Assembly (NCBI GenBank): GCA_022843175.1 | Contig: JALHOE010000051.1 | Span: 1-44,014 of the forward strand | Length of the DNA: 44,014 nucleotides | DNA from: Deltaproteobacteria bacterium | Lineage (GTDB): Bacteria > Myxococcota_A > Polyangia > Polyangiales > JADJMO01 | Direction of reading: 5' to 3' | Part shown: in pieces, positions 36,303 to 42,994 of the stretch | Position numbering within the stretch: position 1 is the first letter of the stretch | How the letters are laid out: each line of letters starts with the position of its first letter | Translations under genes and position numbers: made by a program | Notes under the pieces: model-generated | The model's input: the letters and a program-made list of their open reading frames with translations, nothing else | Told to the model about the DNA's origin: nothing | Databases searched by the model: none

Positions 36303-36706
36303 CCCTCGTCGTCGAGCTTCCAGAACGGGTTGTGCGCCACCTCCCACACGAACCCGTCCGGATCGGCGAAGTAGCCCGAGTAGCCGCCCCAAAAAGTCTC
36401 GTGCGCGGGCTTCAGGATCTTGGCGCCGGCCCGCTCCACCTCGGCGAGCGTGCGGTCGACGCTCTCGCGATCGCGGCAGTTGTGGGCGAGCGCAATCCCC
36501 CCGAAGCCCTGGCCATCGGCGACCTTCGCGTCCTCGACCAGAGACGCGCGCTTCCATAGCGCGAGCACCAGACCGTCGCAGTCGATGAAGGTGACGTCGT
36601 CGTTGCTGCCTTGCGCGGGCGCAAAGCCGAGGCCGTCGAGGTAGAACCTCCGCGCGCGGGCCAGGTCGCTTACGCCGAGGGTGATGAGCGAGATTCGCGG
36701 CTTCAT
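36284..36706 (-). CDS. VOC (glyoxalase/bleomycin-resistance fold) protein, 140 aa
   Basis: The protein shows the paired beta-alpha-beta-beta-beta fold: ISLITLGVSDLARARRFYLDGLGF, FIDCDGLVLALWKR, and the second module ending GYSGYFADPDGFVWEVAHNP. The Glu in FVWEVA is a typical metal ligand. The position of the first metal-binding His (before xxLxVxD) is occupied by Thr in SLITLGV, so it may not be a standard metal enzyme. Relatives include dioxygenases, isomerases and drug-binding proteins. The substrate is unknown. Confidence 0.88.
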   Translation of the reverse strand: MKPRISLITLGVSDLARARRFYLDGLGFAPAQGSNDDVTFIDCDGLVLALWKRASLVEDAKVADGQGFGGIALAHNCRDRESVDRTLAEVERAGAKILKPAHETFWGGYSGYFADPDGFVWEVAHNPFWKLDDEGHVRLT

Positions 36707-36822
36707 ATTCAGCGTCTTAACACTTCTTCACGAAGCGCGACGGATGTCCTTCACAGTCGGTGGCGAAGCTCTCCCTCGACGACGGGCGCGGCAGGGACGC
36801 GCGCTCGAGGAGGATTCACGCC
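36707..36822. other. Divergent gap between VOC and Spy-like genes
   Basis: These 116 bases hold the control region for both genes. An AGGAGG (36809-36814 region) precedes the Spy-like ATG by about 8 bases, an unusually good ribosome-binding site for this window. No clear -35/-10 pair was found. Confidence 0.45.
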
Positions 36823-37359
36823 ATGTTCGGATTTCTGATTGGTACGGCTTGCCTCATCGGCTTGATCGCGACGCTGCGGCGCGGGCACGGCTGCGGCTAC
36901 GCCTACGGCGGCGGCTGCGGCGGCGGTGGGTACCAGCGCTGGGGCGGTCATCATCATCACCACCATGGCCACGGTGGATGGGGCGGCTATCGCGAGGAGC
37001 GGGAGGAGCGCCGCGGATGGCGCTCCGGATGGGGGCCGCGCGCGTGGGTCGCGATGCTCTCGCAGCGGCTCGACCTGACGCCGGCCCAGGAGAAGGTCGT
37101 GCGCCAGTCGTTCGAGGAGGTCCGCGACTCGATGCGCAAGGGGCGCGGCGAGCTGCGCGACACCCGCAAGGACGTCGCCCGTGCGTTCCGCGCCGGCTCG
37201 TTCGACGCGGTGCTGATGGGGGAGACGTTCTCCCGCCACGACAACGCGATCGACGAGGTCCGCAAGGCGGTGACCGGTGCGCTGGCGCGCATCCACGAGG
37301 CCCTCGACGAGCGCCAGCGGGAGAAGCTCGCCGAGATCCTCGAAGAAGGGTGGTGGTGA
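36823..37359 (+). CDS. Spy/CpxP/ZraP-like membrane-anchored protein with His-rich segment
   Basis: A hydrophobic N-terminal segment (MFGFLIGTACLIGLIATL) is followed by a Gly-rich and His-rich stretch (six consecutive His near residue 45) and then an all-helical domain with the LTxxQ-type motif LDLTPAQEKVVRQSFEEVRD and a helix (REKLAEILEEGWW). This is the layout of periplasmic stress chaperones and metal sensors that feed two-component systems. The His/Gly segment could bind metal. The ATG at 36823 is chosen because of the strong Shine-Dalgarno; an upstream ATG at 36760 is less likely. It is the first gene of a four-gene module. Confidence 0.82.
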   Translation: MFGFLIGTACLIGLIATLRRGHGCGYAYGGGCGGGGYQRWGGHHHHHHGHGGWGGYREEREERRGWRSGWGPRAWVAMLSQRLDLTPAQEKVVRQSFEEVRDSMRKGRGELRDTRKDVARAFRAGSFDAVLMGETFSRHDNAIDEVRKAVTGALARIHEALDERQREKLAEILEEGWW

Positions 37360-37361
37360 TC

Positions 37362-37559
37362 ATGTTCCGACGACGACTGCTCATCCTCGGGCTCGCGCTC
37401 GGCACGATCGGCGGGTACGCGGCGGGGTTCCGCAGCATGCGCCACTGCAACTACCAGCGCGGCCACCACGGCTTTGACCGCGGCCCCGAGCGCGGCTCCT
37501 ACGCCGAGGGCTTCGCCGCCGGCGCGCGGGCCTGCGCCGACGCGGCCCGCGACAAGTAG
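37362..37559 (+). CDS. 65-residue single-pass membrane protein
   Basis: The product has a basic start (MFRRR), one hydrophobic segment rich in Gly (LLILGLALGTIGGYAAGF), and a polar tail with His, Arg and two Cys. It begins 2 bases after the Spy-like stop and ends 9 bases before the response regulator, so it is clearly part of the same unit. No family was recognised. It may be an accessory to the sensor (inference). Confidence 0.7.
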   Translation: MFRRRLLILGLALGTIGGYAAGFRSMRHCNYQRGHHGFDRGPERGSYAEGFAAGARACADAARDK

Positions 37560-37568
37560 AATGCGCGG

Positions 37569-38252
37569 ATGATCCGGGTCCTGCTCGTCGACGACGACGT
37601 GCGCTTGCACGAGCTGCTCGCGAGCTATCTCGAGCAGAACGGCGTGCAGGTGACGCGCGCCTACGACGGGACCGCGGGTCTGCGCGAGCTCGAGACGGGC
37701 ACCTTCGACGCGGTGCTGCTCGACGTGATGATGCCCGGCATCGACGGGCTCGAGGTGTGCCGGCGCATCCGGCAGAAGAGCCGGATCCCCGTGATCATGC
37801 TCACGGCCAAGGGCGACGAGACCGATCGGGTGGTCGGTCTCGAGCTCGGCGCCGACGACTACGTCGGCAAGCCGTTCAGCCCGCGCGAGCTCCTCGCCCG
37901 CCTGCGCGCGGTGCTCCGGCGCGCGACGCCCGAGGTCGTCGTCGAGAAGCTGGTCGTCGGCGATCTGTCGCTCGAGCCGGCCAGTCGTCAGGTGCGGCTC
38001 GCGGGCGCTGCGATCGAGCTCACCGGCATCGAGTTCGACATTCTGCTCGCCCTGGCCCGCCGCGCCGGCCGGGTGGTCCCGCGCGAGGCGCTCCTCGACG
38101 AGGCGGGCCGCGGCGACGTGAGCGTCGGCGAGCGCACGGTCGACGTGCACATCAGCCACCTCCGGCAGAAGCTCCGCGACGATCCGCGCTCCCCGAAGCG
38201 CATCAAGACGGTGCGGGGAATCGGCTACGTGCTCGCCAAGGACGTCTCGTGA
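37569..38252 (+). CDS. OmpR/CpxR-type response regulator
   Basis: The receiver domain has the acidic triad (VDDD at residues 8-10 and phosphorylated Asp52 in VLLDVMMP) and the conserved Lys in GKPFS (about 102). The C-terminal winged-helix DNA-binding domain (about 130-225) contains LTGIEFDILLALARRAGRVVPREALLD and VDVHISHLRQKLRDDP. It should control transcription when phosphorylated by the adjacent kinase. The stop overlaps the kinase ATG as TGATG. The genes of this module are plausible targets. Confidence 0.95.
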   Translation: MIRVLLVDDDVRLHELLASYLEQNGVQVTRAYDGTAGLRELETGTFDAVLLDVMMPGIDGLEVCRRIRQKSRIPVIMLTAKGDETDRVVGLELGADDYVGKPFSPRELLARLRAVLRRATPEVVVEKLVVGDLSLEPASRQVRLAGAAIELTGIEFDILLALARRAGRVVPREALLDEAGRGDVSVGERTVDVHISHLRQKLRDDPRSPKRIKTVRGIGYVLAKDVS

Positions 38253-39517
38253 TGCGCCACCGCCGGCCGCGCACCCGGATCGGTTGGTACATGCGCGCGC
38301 GGCTGCGGCGTCGCATTTTCGTGTGGTTCGGGCTCACCATCGCCCTCACGTTCGCTGCGATCTTCGGCACCATGCACCTGTTCGGCGGCGGCAACGAGTG
38401 GCGCCGCGAGCTCGAACGCGCGCGGGCGCTGATGACCCACTCGTTCGAGCGGGTGTGGGAGCGGCCCGACGAGCGCGACGCGCTGGCGCGGATGATCGCT
38501 CGCGACCTCGACGCCGACCTCACGATCCGCGACGGCGCGAGCGTGCTGGTCGTCGGCCGGCCGTGCGACAAGCCGGTGCTCACCGCGCAGGTGAAGACCG
38601 GCGCGGTCGCGATCTGCCCGGCGCGCACCCGTCAGCGCGCCGGCCTGCGCCTGTTCCTCGCGCTCGGCGCGGCGGGCGTCGTGTTGTGGGCGATCTCCGG
38701 ACGGTTCGCGCGGCGGCTCGCGCAGCCGTTCGACCAGCTCGCGTCGCTCGCCGGCGAGCTCGGCAGCGGCAACCTCGCCGCGCGCATGCAGGTGCCCAAG
38801 TGGCGGCACGACGACGTCGCGATCCTCGGGCGCGCGCTCAACGACATGGCCGCGCGGATCGAGAAGATGGTCGCCGATCAGCGCGAGCTGCTCGCGGCGG
38901 TGTCGCACGAGATTCGCACGCCGCTCGCGCGGATGCGCATCCTCACCGAGCTCGGCCGCGACGGGGGCGACGCGAGGAAGACCTTCGACGAGCTCGATCG
39001 CGAGGTGATCGAGATCGACTCCCTGGTCAGCGAGCTGCTCGCCAGCGCACGGCTCGACTTCGCCGCCGCCAAGCCGATCGAGCTCGACGCGGTCGACAGC
39101 GCACGGCGGGCGCTCGAGCGCTCCTCGGTCGACGTGGCCAAGCTCGACGCGTCGGAGGCGCGGGTGAAGGCCGACCCCACGCTGCTCCTGCGAGCCCTCG
39201 CGAACCTCATCGACAACGCCCAGCGCCACGGCGGCGGGCTCGAACGGCTGCGGGTCGTCGACGACGGCTGGGTGCGCTTCGAGGCGCTCGATCGCGGTCC
39301 CGGCTTCAAGCCCGGCGACGAGACCAAGGTCTTCGAGTCGTTCTATGGCATGGACCCTCCCGAGCGGAGCGGCCGCTCGAGTGGCGACGACAAGCCCTCC
39401 CTCGGCCTCGGCCTCGCGCTCGTGAAGCGCATCGCCGAGGTGCACGGCGGGAAGGCCTACGCGCGCAATCGTGAGGGCGGCGGCGCCGTGGTCGGCCTCG
39501 AGCTGCCGCGCGCGTAG
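38252..39517 (+). CDS. Sensor histidine kinase (CpxA-like)
   Basis: Two transmembrane helices (about residues 22-44 and 132-150) enclose a periplasmic domain of roughly 85 residues. A HAMP domain follows (RRLAQPFDQLASLAGELGSGN), then the dimerisation/phosphoacceptor motif AAVSHEIRTPLARM with His219, and the ATPase domain with NLIDNAQRHGG (N box), DRGPGF (G1) and LGLGLALVKRIAEVHGG (G2). All catalytic elements are present. The periplasmic domain may interact with the Spy-like protein. Its last 61 bases overlap the convergent protease gene. Confidence 0.95.
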   Translation: MRHRRPRTRIGWYMRARLRRRIFVWFGLTIALTFAAIFGTMHLFGGGNEWRRELERARALMTHSFERVWERPDERDALARMIARDLDADLTIRDGASVLVVGRPCDKPVLTAQVKTGAVAICPARTRQRAGLRLFLALGAAGVVLWAISGRFARRLAQPFDQLASLAGELGSGNLAARMQVPKWRHDDVAILGRALNDMAARIEKMVADQRELLAAVSHEIRTPLARMRILTELGRDGGDARKTFDELDREVIEIDSLVSELLASARLDFAAAKPIELDAVDSARRALERSSVDVAKLDASEARVKADPTLLLRALANLIDNAQRHGGGLERLRVVDDGWVRFEALDRGPGFKPGDETKVFESFYGMDPPERSGRSSGDDKPSLGLGLALVKRIAEVHGGKAYARNREGGGAVVGLELPRA

Positions 39518-40371
39518 AGCGCGATGAGCGCCGCGAACACGAGAAATCCACCGGGGCGGCGCGCGTGCGCGTAGCTGCACGCCGCGGTGTCGGCGCTCTC
39601 CGGCGTGTCGTTGGCCATGGCGAGCGCAGACGAAATGAACGCCGAAGAGGTCGCGATGTCGGCGTAGATCGTCGCCGTGCAACCGTCGCGCTTGCGCGAC
39701 GCGATCCCGACGACTCGTCCGTTGCTATCGAGCGCGGGACCGCCGGAGTCGCCCTCGCATACGGCCCCGTCACCCCACCACTCGGTGCGCGCGAGGAGCG
39801 TGCTGCGGCAGCCCTCGCCGACGCAGGATACGCGCAATCCGTCGCGTCGCTTGCGCGAGCCCGAGGGCGAGGCCCCGTCGCGGCCGAAGCCGATCGCGCT
39901 GAACGTCTCGCCCGGCACCGGCGAGTCGGCGCGGAGGTCGATCGGCGCCGCCTCGTGCTCCTCGAGCGGCTTCGCAAGGATGAGCGCCGCGAGGTCGCCG
40001 CCGCAGAACTTGCCCCCGTCGGGGACGACCACGCGCACGACGGCGTGCTTCTGATCGGGGATCGAGCCGTCGGTCGTGGTCGCGACGAGCATGTGCCCCG
40101 CGTCGGTGACGTTTCCGAAGGTGGTCCGGCTGCAGTCGATCGTCGGCCCGTGCTCGATGCGCGCGACGCAGTGGCGCGCGGTCAGCACGACCCGCGGATG
40201 GATCACGACGCCGCTGCAGATCGACCCGCTGTCGGTGTTGACGACCGCGACGACGCCCCGCGCGTCGTCGGACGGCGCGCCGGCGATGATCCGTGCACGA
40301 GACGTCGCCGTCTCCTCGCCCGCCGCGCAGCCGAGCGCAAGAACGCCGCACAACAACGCCAGTCGGGACAT
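39457..40371 (-). CDS. Trypsin-like serine protease, lipoprotein, with C-terminal membrane tail
   Basis: The signal ends in a lipobox (GVLALGC). The chymotrypsin-fold catalytic triad is visible: His in VVLTARHCVA, Asp in GGDLAALIL and Ser in CEGDSGGPALD. Several cysteines could form disulfides. The C-terminus has a Cys followed by a hydrophobic segment (GGFLVFAALIALYARG) and Arg, resembling the MYXO-CTERM sorting tail, though with an extra polar extension of about 18 residues. It is likely exported to the surface. The ATG at 40371 is the natural start although the frame is open upstream. Its 3' end overlaps the sensor kinase gene by 61 bases. Confidence 0.9.
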   Translation of the reverse strand: MSRLALLCGVLALGCAAGEETATSRARIIAGAPSDDARGVVAVVNTDSGSICSGVVIHPRVVLTARHCVARIEHGPTIDCSRTTFGNVTDAGHMLVATTTDGSIPDQKHAVVRVVVPDGGKFCGGDLAALILAKPLEEHEAAPIDLRADSPVPGETFSAIGFGRDGASPSGSRKRRDGLRVSCVGEGCRSTLLARTEWWGDGAVCEGDSGGPALDSNGRVVGIASRKRDGCTATIYADIATSSAFISSALAMANDTPESADTAACSYAHARRPGGFLVFAALIALYARGSSRPTTAPPPSRLRA

Positions 40372-40579
40372 CTCGCCCGGGACATCGCATGGGTCGTGCC
40401 GCAACGACCCGCGGTCGCGTCGAGCACCAAAGGCGCGCCCGAGGGAGTACTGGGCGGCGGAGGTTCTGCCAGAGGTCCCGCCCGCGGTCGTGAGCGTGAT
40501 CCGTGGTCGTGAGCGGGCACGGGCACGGGCACGGGCACGGGCACGGGCTCGCGCTTCAGCCGGGCAAGCAACCAGTGAC
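40372..40579. other. 208-base gap between protease and matrixin genes
   Basis: No convincing gene is present. It holds an 11-base direct repeat GGTCGTGAGCG at 40486-40496 and 40505-40515 (period 19) and the GGGCAC microsatellite described separately. It must contain any separate promoter of the protease gene. Confidence 0.5.
40515..40550 (+). repeat. Hexamer microsatellite (GGGCAC)5 in an intergenic gap
   Basis: Five perfect GGGCAC units run from 40515 to 40544, followed by GGGCTC. It lies between the matrixin stop and the protease start (both leftward). Copy-number change could alter promoter or leader spacing. The same unit occurs at 8572. Confidence 0.9.
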
Positions 40580-41536
40580 TCAACGCCGCCGGCGCCGCGC
40601 CGCGATGCCGGCGACCAGCGCCAGCGCCCCCGCGCCGAAGACCGCGTCGAGCCCCGACGCCGGTCCGCCGAGCACGGCGCAGCGACAGCCGCCCTTCTGC
40701 GTCGTCTCGGGATCGCCGCCGCCGCACTCGAGCGCGAGGCCGCGTCGAGGGGAGGTGTCGCAGAGGGCCGGGCGGTTGGGCGGGTACGCGGCGCAGATCG
40801 CGCAGACATCGTCCTGCGCGGGATCGCGCATGTAGATCTCTTTCTGCTCGTAGCGCGCGTACATCGTCGGCGTTTGCGTCTTGTCGGTGGGCTGCCGCAG
40901 GTTGGTGTGCGCGAGGCCGAGGAAGTGGCCGGCCTCGTGGGTCATGATGGAGTGGAAGTCGTAGAAGATGCGGCCGGGCGGGTCGTCGGTGGTGATCGGG
41001 TTGTTGGAGGTGTTGACCTCCATGTCCGCGTCGTAGATCTCGCCGGTCTCGGTGTTGAAGGTGACGGTGGTGAGGGCCAGCGTGGTGTCGGCGTCCTCTT
41101 TGGGCGCGCCGTCGCACTCGACCCAGCCCGCGTCGCGGAACATCACCGTGTTCGCGTTGCCGACCTTGCCGTTGTACTCGACGCAGTCGCAGCTCACCGG
41201 CCCGAGGTCGCGCACCTCGATGCTCGGCGCTCCCTTGTCGAATGGCCCGGTGCAGCTCACCGGATCGGCGGGGCACTGCACGTTCTTCCACATGTCGAAC
41301 GCCTTCTGGGTGATCGACCGGGCCCTCGCGAGATCGATGTAGCGGCTCGCGTCGCGCTGCACGCTGAAGCCGACGCACTTGGTGGACCAATAGAGCGGGC
41401 GGCCCTCGTCGTCGCACGGCTTGGCCGCGGTCGGCAGGAAGCTCTGGCTCGTGGTCGTGCGGCACCAGGCGGACGCGGTGCGCGCCGAGCCGAGGACTGC
41501 GATCGCAGAGAGGAGGACGACGCTACTTCTTCGCAC
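40580..41536 (-). CDS. Secreted matrixin-type zinc metalloprotease with MYXO-CTERM-like tail
   Basis: A signal peptide (VVLLSAIAVLGSARTASA) is followed by a domain with the zinc-binding HEAGHFLGLAH (HExxHxxGxxH) and a Met-turn candidate in TPTMYARY, the signature of M10/metzincin enzymes. Many Cys pairs are present (CVEYNGK region, CAIC). The C-terminus has GGCRCAVLGG, a hydrophobic segment (AVFGAGALALVAGIA) and an Arg cluster (RRRRR), a good match to MYXO-CTERM sorting signals. The GTG at 41536 is preferred over an ATG at 41593, which lies well inside the upstream gene. The start overlaps that gene by 14 bases. Confidence 0.9.
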   Translation of the reverse strand: MRRSSVVLLSAIAVLGSARTASAWCRTTTSQSFLPTAAKPCDDEGRPLYWSTKCVGFSVQRDASRYIDLARARSITQKAFDMWKNVQCPADPVSCTGPFDKGAPSIEVRDLGPVSCDCVEYNGKVGNANTVMFRDAGWVECDGAPKEDADTTLALTTVTFNTETGEIYDADMEVNTSNNPITTDDPPGRIFYDFHSIMTHEAGHFLGLAHTNLRQPTDKTQTPTMYARYEQKEIYMRDPAQDDVCAICAAYPPNRPALCDTSPRRGLALECGGGDPETTQKGGCRCAVLGGPASGLDAVFGAGALALVAGIAARRRRR

Positions 41537-42149
41537 GGGCCGCCCACGCGGTGCGGACTTCGGTGACCGCGCTCGCGAGCGCCTGGCCGCCAAGGACGAG
41601 CGACGCCGGCTTGGGGGCGACCGCCACCTTGGCGTTGGGGACCAGCACCAGATCGGTGGGCTGCGCGACCACGCGCGCGACCTTGTCGGCGCCGATCTCG
41701 ATCGCCATCGCGCCCTGCGACATACCGGTGACCACCAGCGAGCCCGCGAGCGCCTTGCCCCCGGCGGCCATGGGGCGGAGGAAGAGCATCATCGGCTTGC
41801 CGACGTTGAGCACGGCCTCGCCGTGGGTGATTTGGCCGATGTCGTCGACCACGCCGCCGAGCGTGCGCACCGTGATCGAGTCCCCCGCCTTGGCGCTGCC
41901 GGCGACGGCGGTGTCGATCGCGACCGTGGTGTAGGTGACGATTCGGCCGCTCTCCCAGCGCGAGATCTTGGACTTGGGGATGCCCACCACCACCGAGTCG
42001 CTCTTCTCGACCAGTTCGGGGAGCGAGAGCGCGATCGCGGTGGAGGCGTGCGCCGACTGCGGGATGAGCAATGCCGCGCCGAGCGACAAAGAGGCGGCTG
42101 CGAACGCGAGGGTCGCCGCGAGCAGGGTGGGACGTCGCGAGGGAAGCAT
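41523..42149 (-). CDS. Exported hypothetical protein, 208 aa
   Basis: A signal peptide (LLAATLAFAAASLSLGAALLIPQSAHA) precedes a beta-rich domain (SLPELVEKSDSVVVGIPKSKISRWESGRIVTYTTVAIDTAVAG, VGKPMMLFLRP). I recognise no named family, but similar proteins accompany matrixins in myxobacteria as far as I recall. It starts 11 bases after aroE and overlaps the matrixin gene, so the two are probably made together. Confidence 0.75.
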   Translation of the reverse strand: MLPSRRPTLLAATLAFAAASLSLGAALLIPQSAHASTAIALSLPELVEKSDSVVVGIPKSKISRWESGRIVTYTTVAIDTAVAGSAKAGDSITVRTLGGVVDDIGQITHGEAVLNVGKPMMLFLRPMAAGGKALAGSLVVTGMSQGAMAIEIGADKVARVVAQPTDLVLVPNAKVAVAPKPASLVLGGQALASAVTEVRTAWAARAKK

Positions 42150-42160
42150 GAAAACGAAGC

Positions 42161-42994
42161 CTAGCGAGCGGCGGGCCGGACGCTAGTCAGAGCTGACTCG
42201 ACCGCGTGCCTCATCGCTACCCGAACGCGCTCCGGTACGGGCATCCCGAGGAAGATAGAGAGCGCCCGCGCGCCCTGCTCGACGAGCATCCCGAGCCCGC
42301 CGATGGCGCGCGCTCCGTCGGCCCGAGCGCGCGCGAGGAAGGGTGTCTCGGCTGGTCGATACACGAGGTCGTAGGCCGCGCTCGCCGAGGTGCGCGACCA
42401 CGCGTCGGCGATCGGCGCGCCGTCGCTCCCTCCCTCCATCCCCGCGCTCGTGGCGTTGATCACCACGTCGTAGGGGCCGCCGAGCGACTCCCAGGCTACG
42501 GCGTCGCCGCCGAGCTCGCGCGCGAGCAGCCGCGCCGACGCGGGTTGCCGCCCGGCGATCGCGATCCGCGCGCCCATCGTGCGGAGCGCGACGATCGCCG
42601 CCCGCGCGGCGCCGCCGGTGCCGAGCACCAGGCCGCTCTTCGGGGAGATCCCGGCCGCGATGAGATCCGCGCGCAGCCCGTCGCAGTCGGTGTTGCTCCC
42701 GACCAGGCGGCCGGTGTGGTCGAGGTAGACGGTGTTCACGGCGCCCATCGAGGGCACCTCGTCGGTGAGCTGATCGCACAGGCGCATCGCCTCGACCTTG
42801 TGCGGAACGGTCACGTTGAGACCGTGGATCTGGCCGCGGCGCACGCGGTCGAGCACGGCCGGGAGCTGCGCCGCCGTGACGTGCATGGCCTCGTAGGTGT
42901 GCGGCAGACCGAGCGCGCGCAGCGCCGCGCCGTGCATGACCGGCGAGAGCGAGTGCGCGATCGGATCGCCGATCACGTAGAAGCGCTTGCTCAT
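42161..42994 (-). CDS. aroE: Shikimate dehydrogenase AroE
   Basis: AroE reduces 3-dehydroshikimate with NADPH in the shikimate pathway. The substrate-binding domain has SLSPVMHGAALRALGL, Lys66 in NVTVPHKVEAM and Asp103 in SNTDCDG, matching the catalytic pair. The NADP-binding domain has LVLGTGGAARAAIVAL. At 277 residues it has normal length. The ATG at 42994 overlaps the xseA stop as ATGA; the frame is open upstream inside xseA but without homology. Confidence 0.96.
   Translation of the reverse strand: MSKRFYVIGDPIAHSLSPVMHGAALRALGLPHTYEAMHVTAAQLPAVLDRVRRGQIHGLNVTVPHKVEAMRLCDQLTDEVPSMGAVNTVYLDHTGRLVGSNTDCDGLRADLIAAGISPKSGLVLGTGGAARAAIVALRTMGARIAIAGRQPASARLLARELGGDAVAWESLGGPYDVVINATSAGMEGGSDGAPIADAWSRTSASAAYDLVYRPAETPFLARARADGARAIGGLGMLVEQGARALSIFLGMPVPERVRVAMRHAVESALTSVRPAAR

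Noticed and set aside
40503-40835. Open frame rich in Gly-His through the GGGCAC repeat on the plus strand
   Set aside because: It is made of repeat translation and antisense matrixin sequence; no start signal or homology.
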